This document shows, piece after piece, positions 55,460 through 64,000 of a DNA stretch of 64,000 bases. Source of the DNA: an uncultured Psychrobacter sp. (GTDB lineage Bacteria > Pseudomonadota > Gammaproteobacteria > Pseudomonadales > Moraxellaceae); contig CANMUI010000009.1 in assembly GCA_947501045.1 (NCBI GenBank), positions 60,245 through 124,244 of the forward strand, in the 5' to 3' direction. The notes beneath the pieces were generated by a model, which ran no database searches, was not told where the DNA came from, and saw only the letters and a list, made by a program, of their open reading frames with translations. Within the stretch, counting starts at the first letter, position 1. Every line of letters starts with the position of its first letter. A program made the translations under genes and the position numbers.

Positions 55460-56053
55460 ATGTCAAATCAAGCCAGCTCCATTTATCAAAAGCAAATTTC
55501 AGCTGTTAATAATCAGATTAAAGATAAGGTTACTTTGTCAATGATGCAAGCAGATATTACTACACTTGAAGTCGACGCCATTGTCAATGCAGCCAATTCA
55601 AGCCTGCTTGGCGGCGGCGGTGTCGATGGTGCAATTCATCGAGCAGCAGGGCCTAAATTGCTAGAGTATTGCCGAACCCTCAATGGCTGCGCCACTGGCG
55701 ATGCTAAGATAAGTCCGGGCTTTGATTTGACCGCGAAGTATGTCATTCATACGGTAGGTCCGGTTTGGCATGGTGGTAATAAGGGCGAGGAAGCGCTACT
55801 TATCAATTGCTATCAGAACTCATTAGATTTAGCCGTTGCAAACAATGTCGCAAGCCTTGCTTTTCCGTCCATCAGTACGGGCGTTTATGGTTATCCCATT
55901 GACAAAGCAGCTAGGAACGCTGTTAATACGGTGCAAGAATACGTACAAAGAGGGTTGGATAACGCGAATGACTTTCCAATCCGAGAGATTATCTTTTGCT
56001 GTTTTTCAGCGCAAGATGCGATAGTTTATCAGCAGATGCTAGAGCAAAGTTAG
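55460..56053 (+). CDS. Macrodomain protein (O-acetyl-ADP-ribose deacetylase type)
   Basis: The 197 residues form a single macrodomain of the MacroD/YmdB group: VDAIVNAANSSLLGGGGVDG, IHRAAGPKL, the phosphate loop SISTGVYGYP and ending ...IIFCCF. These enzymes remove ADP-ribose from acidic residues or deacetylate O-acetyl-ADP-ribose. AAGGA 7-8 nt upstream sets the ATG at 55460. No NAD-consuming toxin or sirtuin is adjacent. The N-terminal ~30 residues precede the fold. Confidence 0.9.
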   Translation: MSNQASSIYQKQISAVNNQIKDKVTLSMMQADITTLEVDAIVNAANSSLLGGGGVDGAIHRAAGPKLLEYCRTLNGCATGDAKISPGFDLTAKYVIHTVGPVWHGGNKGEEALLINCYQNSLDLAVANNVASLAFPSISTGVYGYPIDKAARNAVNTVQEYVQRGLDNANDFPIREIIFCCFSAQDAIVYQQMLEQS

Positions 56054-56061
56054 CTTAAACC

Positions 56062-56718
56062 CTACAAAATATCTAAACCGCCACCCGCCATAATGAATAG
56101 TAGCGCTGCCAAGTTAATAATCACCGTCAAATAATAAGTCATACGAAACTCAGGCTTTTGGGATTTATGATGCAGATACGTCTGCGCGATCATCGCCCCT
56201 ACCCAACCCCCAACTGCACTCAATAGGTGTAATGTCGATTCAGGCGTACGCCACTCACCGCTTTGCGCGGCCGCCTTATCTTTAGCGTACATTATATAAG
56301 TAATACCGCCAAGCAATACGTACCATCCGACGACCAGCCAGCTGATATCGCCCATAAACGCAAGTAGTACTAATACACCGTAGAAGCTCACACCAAGAAA
56401 CAAACGTTTTTTTTGTCCGGCCTCAAAGTCTGCTTGTGCGCTTCGTTGATGATTACGTTTACGTATTTGACTATTCTTTTGTGCCATTTGTTGTTGTACA
56501 AAGCTCAGCTCTTGCACTTGTTTGGCTTGCAAACGGCCTTGGTTATCTTGGGCGATGGTGAACACTACTGGCTCGCCAATATCTGGACGCCGATGCGCCT
56601 TAAACTCACTGACATGAAAAAATATTGACTCACCAACCTCAGTTTCAATAAAACCGAAACCTTTGTCATCTTGCCATTTTTTGATATGACCTTGTTGTCT
56701 ATTTGCCATTAATACCAT
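56062..56718 (-). CDS. Cold-shock domain-DUF1294 membrane protein
   Basis: The 218 residues start with a cold-shock domain (~5-70) holding both RNA-binding motifs (KGFGFIE and SIFFHVSEF). After a basic linker there are three to four membrane helices of DUF1294 (WLVVGWYVLLGGITYIMYAKDK, then the HLLSAVGGWVGA segment). The CSD-DUF1294 fusion is widespread, but its role is not known; it could tether RNA at the membrane. ATG codons at 56718 and 56709 are both possible. Its end is 8 bp from the macrodomain stop, convergent. Confidence 0.88.
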   Translation of the reverse strand: MVLMANRQQGHIKKWQDDKGFGFIETEVGESIFFHVSEFKAHRRPDIGEPVVFTIAQDNQGRLQAKQVQELSFVQQQMAQKNSQIRKRNHQRSAQADFEAGQKKRLFLGVSFYGVLVLLAFMGDISWLVVGWYVLLGGITYIMYAKDKAAAQSGEWRTPESTLHLLSAVGGWVGAMIAQTYLHHKSQKPEFRMTYYLTVIINLAALLFIMAGGGLDIL

Positions 56719-56873
56719 CGCTCACTTTTATACTCGTTAAATAGGCTAGTCAAATATAGTACACTATTTAGGTTACATTATTGACGCTTACAGCACTCAT
56801 AATTTGGCTTATCATTTCTTACATCATGCTCATTTAATAATACTCTTAACTCATCAACAAGTGGCTATCAATT

Positions 56874-57371
56874 ATGACCGACTCGCAATTTATCAACCCC
56901 AACGAAGACACGCGTATCACTTACGGCAGTACCGTAAAGCTACACTTTGAGGTGTCGCTAGAGAATGGTACTGTGATTGATTCAACCTTTAGCCGAGATA
57001 ACCCAGTGACCCTAACTATCGGTGATGAGAGTTTATTACCTGGTTTTGAGCAAGTACTTATGAATCTACGCGCGGGAGATACGCGCAGCGCACATTTGGA
57101 CAGCGAACAAGCCTTTGGCGATTGGAATCCTGATAATGTGCAACACTTTAGCCGGGCGCAGTTCGCTCTTATCGCTGACAATCCTGAGGTAGGGATGATG
57201 GTAGAGTTCGAAGATAAAGGCAAAAACACACTACCAGGTACCATCAGCGCCATAGATGATGACGAGATAGAAGTGGACTTTAATCATCCATTGGCCGGTC
57301 AAGCAGTATTATTTAAAGTGAAAATATTTAAAGTCACCCCGCCCGGTGTCACTGGCATACAGCTCATTTAA
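56874..57371 (+). CDS. fkpB: FKBP-type peptidyl-prolyl isomerase (SlpA/FkpB-like)
   Basis: The 165 residues show an FKBP domain with a large insert-in-flap (IF) domain as in SlpA/SlyD: GSTVKLHFEVSLENGTVIDST, LLPGFEQVLMNLRAGD and the flap region around EQAFGDWN and VDFNHPLAGQ. It lacks the His-rich SlyD tail. It acts as a cytoplasmic isomerase and chaperone. In many relatives it follows ileS-lspA; here it is about 3 kb away on the same strand, so it has its own promoter. Confidence 0.88.
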   Translation: MTDSQFINPNEDTRITYGSTVKLHFEVSLENGTVIDSTFSRDNPVTLTIGDESLLPGFEQVLMNLRAGDTRSAHLDSEQAFGDWNPDNVQHFSRAQFALIADNPEVGMMVEFEDKGKNTLPGTISAIDDDEIEVDFNHPLAGQAVLFKVKIFKVTPPGVTGIQLI

Positions 57372-57411
57372 GCTTAACAATCCATTTCATAAAACTAAAA
57401 AGGATAAACGC

Positions 57412-58452
57412 ATGCATTATACAACTCTGCCGCAAATTAATGAAAAAGTGTCCAAAATCTGCCTCGGTACGATGACGTGGGGTCAGCAGAACGACGAGAG
57501 CGAGGCTCACGCGCAAATGGATTTAGCACTAAGCGCGGGCGTCAACTTTTGGGATACTGCTGAGATGTACCCCTCACCGCCCGAAGCGGATAAACAAGGC
57601 GATACCGAGCGTCATATCGGTACGTGGTTTGCCAAAACCAAACAGCGCAATAAAGTCATTCTTGCCAGCAAAATGTCGCCAGCAAGCTTTTTGCGTGACG
57701 GCCAAAGCCGTTATAATGCCAAGCATATCAGTAGCGCTATTGATGGTAATCTTGAGCGCTTGCAAACTGACTATATCGACTTATACCAGCTACACTGGCC
57801 TGAGCGGCAAACCAACTTCTTCAGTCAACGCGGCTATAACGAAGAGATGGCTGCACAATCACTCGATGATTTAACACCGTTTTTAGAGACTATTCAAGCG
57901 CTCAACGATGAGATTAAAAAGGGCCGTATTCGTGCTTATGGACTCTCAAACGATACCGCTTGGGGACTAATGCGCTACCTTTGGGAGGCAGAAAAGAATA
58001 ACTTGATTGCACCTATCACCGTTCAAAACCCATATAGCTTGCTCAATCGTCTATATGAAGTGAACATGGCAGAGATTGCCCACCGTGAAAATGTCGGTTT
58101 GCTGGCCTATTCGCCGCTTGGCTTTGGAGTATTATCAGGTAAATATCTTGATGGCAAACGTCCCAAAGGCGCGCGCTTGACGATGTATGACCGTTTTCAG
58201 CGCTATATTAATGATGAAGCTAAATCAGCTACCGAGCAATATGCTAAGATTGCTGCTGATGCTGGACTTGATATGGCACAAATGGCGTTAGCTTTTGTGA
58301 ATTCGCGCTCGTTTGTCACTAGTAATATTATTGGCGCGACCAGTACCGAGCAGCTGAAGTCCAATATTGATAGTATTAATTTAACCCTAAGCTCAGACGT
58401 GCTTGATGCTATAGAGGCGGTGCATACTCGCCAGCCCAACCCGTCACCCTAG
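57412..58452 (+). CDS. tas: NADP(H)-dependent aldo/keto reductase (Tas-like)
   Basis: The 346 residues equal E. coli Tas in length and resemble it from the start (LGTMTWGQQN, NFWDTAEMYPSPP). The AKR tetrad is visible: Asp and Tyr in DTAEMY, Lys in ASKMSP and His in LHWPER. AAGGA 8 nt before the Met at 57412 fixes the start; the longer frame overlaps fkpB. The 40-bp spacing suggests read-through from fkpB. A bidirectional terminator follows. Physiological substrate unknown. Confidence 0.9.
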   Translation: MHYTTLPQINEKVSKICLGTMTWGQQNDESEAHAQMDLALSAGVNFWDTAEMYPSPPEADKQGDTERHIGTWFAKTKQRNKVILASKMSPASFLRDGQSRYNAKHISSAIDGNLERLQTDYIDLYQLHWPERQTNFFSQRGYNEEMAAQSLDDLTPFLETIQALNDEIKKGRIRAYGLSNDTAWGLMRYLWEAEKNNLIAPITVQNPYSLLNRLYEVNMAEIAHRENVGLLAYSPLGFGVLSGKYLDGKRPKGARLTMYDRFQRYINDEAKSATEQYAKIAADAGLDMAQMALAFVNSRSFVTSNIIGATSTEQLKSNIDSINLTLSSDVLDAIEAVHTRQPNPSP

Positions 58453-58494
58453 AGCGAATTAAAGATACTGTTAATGATATAAAATTACACACCT

Positions 58495-58534
58495 AAAGAG
58501 GCGCAAATAATTATAATTTGCGCCTCTTTTCTTT
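58495..58534. terminator. Bidirectional terminator between tas and the acyltransferase gene
   Basis: AAAGAGGCGCAAAT and ATTTGCGCCTCTTT are perfect inverted repeats with an A/T-rich loop and outer A/T-runs, placed between the convergent genes ending at 58452 and 58585. Confidence 0.94.
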
Positions 58535-58584
58535 TTATTTGATTGAATGTCAGTTTAAATACGAGAACTTTGGATACAAACACT

Positions 58585-59385
58585 TTAAGCTTTGGCGGCA
58601 GTGCTTAATACCTTTGAGTGTAATTCAGCCAGCCCCTCTTGCATCCGTTTTTGCAATATATTGGTCAATTCACTTTTAGTACATCCATTAGGATCTATTG
58701 GCTCAAGTGGTAACACGTGGGCAGTAACATTTCTGCTATCAAGGACGCGCTTCATACTCTCCTTCATAGTCAGCTTACCGTAGTATGGTAGCGCCTCACT
58801 TAACGTCCCGTCTTTATTTACATAAGCCAATACCACTGGTTGAATGGGAACATCAGCATCTATCGCTGCTTGCAGCAATGTGCCATGAATACGTTTGATT
58901 TTTTTGCCGTCAGTGGTTGTTGCTTCTGGAAAAAAAACAATTGAAAATCCTTTTTTTAAAAAATCAGTCATCTGACTGGCAACCGAGCCTGCATCACCTG
59001 AACCGCGCTGAATGAATAACGTGCCCGCAGCATGAGCAAGCTTACCAAATACGGGCCATTCTCCGATCTCAGCTTTTGATAAAAAGAACGCCGGACTCAC
59101 GCTACCGACTACTGGAATATCCATCCACGAGACGTGATTAGATACCCACAAACCATGATGCTGCGGTACAGGTTCCACCTGTTCAATAGTAATACCAAAT
59201 GAGCCTGCCATTTTGCGACAAAAAGTCTGAATATAGCGTGGTAAGGTCTCACGAGGAGGCTCTCGAAACGCGCCAATACGCTGCGCGGTACGCATACCGC
59301 CAGCGATAGTGGTGGTCATACCAGCAATTTTTTTACCACGGCCCAATTGTTTTTTAAGTGAAAAATTTGACTTAGACTGGCTCAT
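58585..59385 (-). CDS. 1-acylglycerol-3-phosphate O-acyltransferase (PlsC-family)
   Basis: The 266 residues contain the PLSc domain: the HX4D catalytic motif in NHVSWMDIP and the acyl-acceptor site FFPEATTT, which is FPEA where most family members have FPEG. The next block PVVLAYVN is also present. It should transfer acyl groups to lysophosphatidate or a lyso-lipid at the inner membrane. There is no long N-terminal membrane helix. AGGAA precedes the ATG. Whether it is the main PlsC or an accessory paralogue cannot be told here. Confidence 0.85.
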   Translation of the reverse strand: MSQSKSNFSLKKQLGRGKKIAGMTTTIAGGMRTAQRIGAFREPPRETLPRYIQTFCRKMAGSFGITIEQVEPVPQHHGLWVSNHVSWMDIPVVGSVSPAFFLSKAEIGEWPVFGKLAHAAGTLFIQRGSGDAGSVASQMTDFLKKGFSIVFFPEATTTDGKKIKRIHGTLLQAAIDADVPIQPVVLAYVNKDGTLSEALPYYGKLTMKESMKRVLDSRNVTAHVLPLEPIDPNGCTKSELTNILQKRMQEGLAELHSKVLSTAAKA

Positions 59386-59797
59386 CGGTGTTCCTCATTA
59401 CTAAGTGTATAAACGACTAAGTATATAAACGTGAAATATGTCACTACTGAACCGTATAACTATTAAAAATTGAATGCTATTAAAAATGGTCAAAATAGAA
59501 CTGGTTAATATAGGGCTATTCAGAATAGCTTTGACAAAAAACGGGATAATTATAGCAAAATTATAGCGCTCAGTGATGATTTGTTCACTGAGCTGCTGAC
59601 TATATTTTAAACAGTAATTGTTGTAACATAAAATCATCACTAATTAGATGTATACGCTTTAATATTAAGGTACAAGACCGCATATCAATAATAATCTAAG
59701 CGCTATATTTAGATGTGATGTTGCTGCAATGATAATTGACTATCGTTTTGGCGACATCAATAATAGCGATTTATTTATTTAATATAGGTGATAATTT
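59386..59797. other. Divergent intergenic region with a short tandem repeat
   Basis: 412 AT-rich bases between the acyltransferase and hflX. The only structure of note is a 16-bp tandem repeat at 59400-59431. Promoters for both genes are expected; none is a clear consensus. Confidence 0.4.
59400..59431. repeat. 16-bp tandem repeat before the PlsC-like gene
   Basis: ACTAAGTGTATAAACG (59400-59415) is followed directly by ACTAAGTATATAAACG (59416-59431), differing at one base. It lies 15 bases upstream of the minus-strand start codon, within the likely 5' leader or promoter. Confidence 0.85.
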
Positions 59798-61288
59798 TTG
59801 GAATATTTTGAAAGGCATGAAGGTGGCGAGCGCGCCATTTTAGTACATTTAGATATCCGCCAAATACAAGATCCTGATGATTTAGGTGAGTTTGAACTGC
59901 TCGCTGACTCAGCTGGTGCTAATGCCTTGGCAATAGTAACAGGGTCGCGCTCTAGGCCTGATGCCAAGTATTTTGTAGGTAGTGGTAAAGCAGAAGAGAT
60001 TGCAGAATTGGTACGTGAATACGATGCCGATATTGTCTTGTTTAACCATAGCTTATCGCCTTCTCAAGAGCGTAACCTTGAGAGATTGGTGCAGTGCCGG
60101 GTACTTGATCGTACGGGCCTTATTTTAGATATTTTTGCCCAGCGCGCGCGTACTTATGAGGGTAAGCTGCAAGTAGAGCTTGCGCAGTTGAATCATTTAT
60201 CAACGCGCTTAGTGCGCGGTTGGACGCATTTGGAACGCCAAAAAGGTGGTATTGGTCTGCGAGGTCCGGGTGAAACCCAGCTTGAGACCGATCGCCGTTT
60301 ATTACAAACGCGCGTCAATCAATTAAAAACTAGGCTGGATAAAGTTAAGCAAACGCGCGCGCAAGGACGAGCCCGTCGTCAAAAGTCGGACGTCCCCACT
60401 GTTTCGCTTGTGGGCTATACCAACGCCGGTAAATCCACCTTGTTTAATCGCTTGGTCGATGAAAACATTTATGCCGCTGACAAGCTGTTTGCAACCCTAG
60501 ACCCAACCCTGCGCCGTCTCGATTGGCAAGGTGTTGGCCGCGTTGTACTGGTAGATACTGTAGGCTTTGTGCGCCATTTGCCGCATGAGCTTGTTGAGTC
60601 TTTTCATGCCACATTAGAAGAGACTTTGGAAGCTGATTTATTGCTGCACGTCATTGATTCCTCAAGTGAGGATATGCACGAACAAATCCAAGCGGTTAAA
60701 GACGTGCTTGCTGAGATCGATAATGACGTACCGGTACTCAATGTTTATAACAAAATTGATTTGACTGGAGAACCGTCGCATGTGGGTTACGCCTCTGAAG
60801 GTCAGCCCAATCGCGTCTATGTCTCATCAAAAGAAAATTTAGGCATGGATGAGCTCTCGCTTGCTGTACAACAGTTATTGATGGGTACCTTAACTACTTT
60901 TGATTTAACGCTTCCTTATAATGCTGGTCAATTCAAAAACACTTTGTACGAGCTGGGTGTGATTTTAGAGGAAAGCTATGATGACACGGGGCACGAGATT
61001 CTAACGGTGCGCTTGCCAAGTGATCGTTTAAAGCAGCTATTGGGTCAAGCTAATATAGCGCCGCTGGATGTCTTACCTTTAGCACAAGCGACGTTACTGA
61101 TGCCAGTGCTCGAGCCTTTTGAAAAGGACGATAAGCATGAAACGGCTGATTTTGATGATGAAGTAGCTAAAGATGAGCCCATAGAAGAAGAACTGACATA
61201 CGAGCAGATATTTGGTACTGATGTAGAGAGTGAGCTTGACACTTCTCATACTGACACTAATAATACTAGCTCAAGCCCACAAGTCTAG
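59798..61288 (+). CDS. hflX: GTPase HflX
   Basis: HflX is a ribosome-associated GTPase that splits stalled or hibernating ribosomes under stress. The 496 residues show the N-terminal HflX domain with a GSGKAEEIAEL motif, the GPGETQLETDRR linker, and a G domain with GYTNAGKST, DTVGFVRHLPH and NKID. The C-terminal ~60 residues are an acidic Asp/Glu extension. The start is TTG with AGGTG 7 nt upstream; no ATG precedes the conserved region. No hfq or hflKC is adjacent, unlike in E. coli. Confidence 0.93.
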   Translation: MEYFERHEGGERAILVHLDIRQIQDPDDLGEFELLADSAGANALAIVTGSRSRPDAKYFVGSGKAEEIAELVREYDADIVLFNHSLSPSQERNLERLVQCRVLDRTGLILDIFAQRARTYEGKLQVELAQLNHLSTRLVRGWTHLERQKGGIGLRGPGETQLETDRRLLQTRVNQLKTRLDKVKQTRAQGRARRQKSDVPTVSLVGYTNAGKSTLFNRLVDENIYAADKLFATLDPTLRRLDWQGVGRVVLVDTVGFVRHLPHELVESFHATLEETLEADLLLHVIDSSSEDMHEQIQAVKDVLAEIDNDVPVLNVYNKIDLTGEPSHVGYASEGQPNRVYVSSKENLGMDELSLAVQQLLMGTLTTFDLTLPYNAGQFKNTLYELGVILEESYDDTGHEILTVRLPSDRLKQLLGQANIAPLDVLPLAQATLLMPVLEPFEKDDKHETADFDDEVAKDEPIEEELTYEQIFGTDVESELDTSHTDTNNTSSSPQV

Positions 61289-61302
61289 TATTGCTTTTAA
61301 AT

Positions 61303-61348
61303 AAAAAATGAGTATATTGGCTACATAAGTCGATATGCTCATTTTTTT
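61303..61348 (+). terminator. hflX terminator
   Basis: ATGAGTATAT pairs with ATATGCTCAT (one G-T) around an 18-nt loop, with six As before and seven Ts after. Confidence 0.8.
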
Positions 61349-61587
61349 ATGCCAATAAGGCGTGTCAATAATTGTAGAATAGTTCATTGAAAATCAAACT
61401 GTTACATAGATTTAAATATGCTACTGGTATAAATTTTCCTTACTGGCTGTTTACATGAATCTTTTTCGATGCTGGGCAACCCATCCTTTAAAAGAAAGCA
61501 TCCCAGCAGCACTATATTTTTTAGAGTGCATCGACTACACAGCATCTATTTAGCGCTAATTTTAATAGCAATTACTAGGGCATGTTT

Positions 61588-62025
61588 ATGAAAGCCTCCT
61601 TGCACTCGAGCTTGCCGTTATGGCAGGCTTTGATATTGACCCTCATTATGGTGATCGTCGTTCGTGAATCGGCAGTTGTCATCTGTCAGTGGGCAGGTAT
61701 TGAAAAAGCGGCCAATATAGTGGGGTTAGTGGCTATGTTTCTAATTTTGATAACTTGGCGCAGGCTTAGAGGATTACCAAAATGGTTGACTCGTGCCAGT
61801 AACACCTTATTGGTCGATAGCGGTTTTGCCTTTCTACCTGTATCAGCAGGCGCTGGAATACTGTTATTCCAGCTAGGTGATGAGCTATGGGGAATTATGC
61901 TGACTATGATTATCAGCACCTTGATTCCGCTTTGGGGTTTAGGGCTACTGGCCAATCGCTGGCTAAATGACTGCTCAGACAATCCTATTAGTGATACCCA
62001 AAAAATCATTGAGCCCAAGGAGTAG
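61588..62025 (+). CDS. lrgA: CidA/LrgA-family holin-like protein
   Basis: The 145 residues form four membrane helices with the CidA/LrgA pattern, including LLVDSGFAFLPVSAGAGIL. CidA/LrgA proteins resemble phage holins and, with LrgB/CidB partners, have been linked to control of autolysis or to export of small metabolites such as pyruvate and glycolate. AGGG 7 nt upstream favours the ATG at 61588 over one six bases earlier. lrgB begins 3 bp after the stop, so the two are co-translated. Confidence 0.88.
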   Translation: MKASLHSSLPLWQALILTLIMVIVVRESAVVICQWAGIEKAANIVGLVAMFLILITWRRLRGLPKWLTRASNTLLVDSGFAFLPVSAGAGILLFQLGDELWGIMLTMIISTLIPLWGLGLLANRWLNDCSDNPISDTQKIIEPKE

Positions 62026-62027
62026 CC

Positions 62028-62714
62028 ATGCATTTTGATAGCGTAATAATGGCGACTCTTGCAGCCATACTATTGACTTTAGTTGCACATGTAAGCGCTC
62101 GTGTACTGGCCAAAAAACTGGCTGGATTACCGATGGTCATCACTGCGCTAGTATTGGTCATCGTGTTTTTAGTTATCTTGCAATGGGATTATGATCATTA
62201 TTATGCAGTGGCGAAGCCAGTATTTGATCATTTATTGGGTTATGTAACCGTATTGCTCGCCATTCCGCTTGCTGCTATGAACTTCAAAGGATTGCCCGTT
62301 AAGCGCTTATCGATCATCGTACTAATAGCGAGTATAGTTGGCGCTTTACTACCGATGTCGTTGGCTTATCTGTTTGCGCTAAGCAAAGATACTATCTTAG
62401 CATTTGCTACGCGCTCGGTCACCACCCCTATTGGACTTAGCGTGGCAGATCTTATTGCAGCGCCACTTGCAATGGCCAATCTCATCATTATCGTCTCAGG
62501 CCTTCTAGGTGGTGCTTTGGGTCGGTTTTTGTTTCGCAGTATTAAAGATGACCGTGCCAAAGGTCTTGCACTGGGACTTGCTGCACATGCTTTTGGTACA
62601 GTAGAAGCTTGGCAAATTAGCTCAACAGCAGGCCGTTATGCAGCATTTGGCTTGGCAGTAAATGGTCTGCTTACAGCCATCTGGGTACCTGTCTTCGTTA
62701 GCGCCATTTATTAA
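62028..62714 (+). CDS. lrgB: LrgB/CidB-family membrane protein
   Basis: The 228 residues form six to seven helices with LrgB hallmarks: RSVTTPIGLSVA, GLLGGALGRFLF and AHAFGTVEAW. It is the partner of LrgA, with AAGGAG located inside the lrgA 3' end. Plant and bacterial homologues transport glycolate or similar acids. No LysR- or LytSR-type regulator is adjacent. A lytic transglycosylase gene follows after 290 bp. Confidence 0.92.
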   Translation: MHFDSVIMATLAAILLTLVAHVSARVLAKKLAGLPMVITALVLVIVFLVILQWDYDHYYAVAKPVFDHLLGYVTVLLAIPLAAMNFKGLPVKRLSIIVLIASIVGALLPMSLAYLFALSKDTILAFATRSVTTPIGLSVADLIAAPLAMANLIIIVSGLLGGALGRFLFRSIKDDRAKGLALGLAAHAFGTVEAWQISSTAGRYAAFGLAVNGLLTAIWVPVFVSAIY

Positions 62715-63001
62715 GGTAGTAAGTCCTTAAATAACTTCACTTTTTGTTTACTTTAATGTCATGTGCATCCCGTCGTTTTTATAGGGTCAACTGTTATTAT
62801 ATGTTATAGTAAGCACTTATTATTTTTTGTATCTGCCGCAAGTGGCTTTCTTAGGCGTAATTCTTGCATAGTTCTATACTATTAACGGTTCCTACAAAAC
62901 TTTGTGATTATATTTGTGATTATGATAGCTATTTTAATAGGTCAGACGATAAGCCTATAAATAGAGTCATTTGCTATTATTCGATGAAAAGTGATATCTA
63001 T

Positions 63002-63826
63002 ATGATGAAAAATACGCTAATGAAAACTGTGCCTTTATTTACTCGCCACCTATCTTCTACTTTATTAACTCTAACTGCGCTTACTTTATCTACTTTGACG
63101 ATTACTGCCCAAGCTGGCAACATGTATATCTATAAAGATCAGGGCGGACAAGTGCTACTTACGAATGTCAATCCAAGTGGTAATTTCGATAAATTTACCA
63201 AAAAAGTAAAAGTCACCTATTATAAAGATTCTAAAATGTATGATGGTGGAAGTAGTGCCAATTATGGTAACAGCTCTGCTAGCAAGAGCGGAACTCGCAA
63301 CGCTTATGACACTTATATCCGTGCATCTGCTGCGCGTCATGGTGTTGATCCAGGCTTAATGAAAGCGATGATGCATACCGAATCAGCGTTTAACCCCAAT
63401 GCTCGCTCCCCTGTCGGCGCGCAAGGTCTAATGCAACTAATGCCTGCTACAGCAAGCCGTTTTAAAGTCAGCAACCCTTGGAACCCTGCAGATAATATTG
63501 AAGGTTCAGCTAAATATATCGCTTGGCTTATGCGCCGCTTCAACAACAATATTGAATACGCTATTGCTGGTTATAATGCTGGAGAAGGCAATGTTGATAA
63601 ATATGGTGGCATTCCTCCATTCAAGGAGACTCGTAACTACGTTAAAAGCGTGATGAGTCGTTATCATAGCTTATATAAAAATGATGCTGGGCTATCTGAC
63701 AGTACTATAAATGCAAGCAACTCATCTACTACTACTAATAGTGATATGCAAACGGTCAGTTACGGTACCAGCAACAACAGCGCTAGCGCCAGTTACGCCA
63801 ACTCAGCCTATGCCGCCCTACGCTAA
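63002..63826 (+). CDS. Lytic transglycosylase with SLT domain
   Basis: The 274-residue exported protein has a signal peptide (LSSTLLTLTALTLSTLTITAQA) and then a short DUF4124-like segment (MYIYKDQGGQVLLTNV). The SLT domain (~110-235) has the catalytic Glu in MMHTESAFNP, the SPVGAQGLMQLMPATA motif and AGYNAGEGNV. It cleaves peptidoglycan glycan strands with formation of anhydromuramic ends. The tail is Ser/Asn/Thr-rich. The Met pair at 63002/63005 gives a normal signal peptide; the longer frame to 62864 would add ~46 unlikely codons. Confidence 0.9.
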   Translation: MMKNTLMKTVPLFTRHLSSTLLTLTALTLSTLTITAQAGNMYIYKDQGGQVLLTNVNPSGNFDKFTKKVKVTYYKDSKMYDGGSSANYGNSSASKSGTRNAYDTYIRASAARHGVDPGLMKAMMHTESAFNPNARSPVGAQGLMQLMPATASRFKVSNPWNPADNIEGSAKYIAWLMRRFNNNIEYAIAGYNAGEGNVDKYGGIPPFKETRNYVKSVMSRYHSLYKNDAGLSDSTINASNSSTTTNSDMQTVSYGTSNNSASASYANSAYAALR

Positions 63827-63921
63827 ATGGTTAAAAGCAGATCTAATAACTCAGTGCTAATGACATCGTTTTAATGACATTGTTTTGATAGCACATTTAA
63901 TAGCAACAAAAAAGCCAATAG

Positions 63922-64000
63922 TGTGAACTGCCCCCCATAAGTTGGACACAATTTATGGGGGTTATTTTATGCGTTACGATCTAGACTTTAAGATCAAAGT
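63922..64000 (+). mobile_element. Left end of an IS3-family-like insertion sequence (cut by the window)
   Basis: The sequence beginning TGTGAACTGCCCCCCATAAG resembles the terminal repeats of IS3-family elements and is followed at once by a transposase-like reading frame. A hairpin pairs CCCCCATAA (63932-63940) with TTATGGGGG (63953-63961), which would sequester the start region of read-through transcripts and lower transposase translation. The right end is outside the window. The call rests on ~80 bases. Confidence 0.7.
63969..64000 (+). CDS. Transposase OrfA, N-terminal fragment (runs off the window)
   Basis: ATG at 63969 opens the frame MRYDLDFKIKV, typical of the start of IS3-group helix-turn-helix OrfA proteins. 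Only ten to eleven codons are present. The GGGGG seven to eight bases upstream may be the ribosome-binding site and lies in the hairpin described for the element. Confidence 0.6.
   Translation, partial: MRYDLDFKIK

Overview
The window looks like chromosomal sequence of a Psychrobacter-type gammaproteobacterium (family Moraxellaceae). The evidence is a moderately AT-rich genome, Moraxellaceae-like housekeeping proteins, a tRNA-Thr(UGU)/Tyr(GUA)/Gly(UCC) cluster in the order that precedes tuf in gammaproteobacteria, and paralogue choices such as FosA, LrgAB, MetX-MetW and NCS1 permease. This assignment is by inspection only. The last ~80 bases run into the left end of an IS3-like insertion sequence.

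Layout. 1-400: three minus-strand tRNAs behind one promoter. 0.57-5.8 kb: trpE with a leader terminator, a tail-anchored FHA protein, a DUF3298 protein and a tandem pair of DUF606 transporters. 5.9-12.1 kb is the accessory part: a secreted beta-helix protein, a DinJ/YafQ-type toxin-antitoxin pair with a perfect operator dyad, a gene-poor stretch, an unrecognised 542-residue protein with a small coiled-coil partner, a decayed duplicate of the 3' end of prfC, and a BASS-like transporter lying between that duplicate and the intact prfC. 12.2-20.3 kb: prfC, a persulfide dioxygenase-rhodanese fusion, a lipoprotein, ohr and polA. 20.6-26.2 kb: a complete nickel regulon (nikR, nikABCDE) with a 6-N16-6 dyad upstream of nikR.

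26.3-45.2 kb is mixed metabolic and envelope sequence: an outer-membrane protein, a FosA-type enzyme, an SDR, a beta-helix lipoprotein, hemH, metX-metW, a Sel1 protein, an AhpD-like protein, trhO, a periplasmic HIU hydrolase, serA divergent from a D-2-hydroxyglutarate dehydrogenase-like gene, a tail-anchored BLUF photoreceptor, a GNAT-nitrilase fusion and a thioredoxin-like protein. 45.4-50.4 kb: a GST with a well-defined promoter/operator, then ald, an NCS1 permease and a hydantoin/allantoin-type racemase, divergent from a GntR/FCD regulator across a strong dyad. 50.6-63.8 kb: ileS-lspA, small stress and redox proteins, a macrodomain protein, a CSD-DUF1294 protein, an FKBP, tas, a PlsC-like acyltransferase, hflX, lrgAB and a lytic transglycosylase.

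Most transcription units end in clear intrinsic terminators, several of them shared by convergent genes. No rRNA, CRISPR array or prophage was seen. The strongest candidates for something undescribed are the 542-residue/small-protein unit, the prfC-tail duplication that brackets a transporter, and two sensors (FHA and BLUF) each held to the membrane by a C-terminal anchor.
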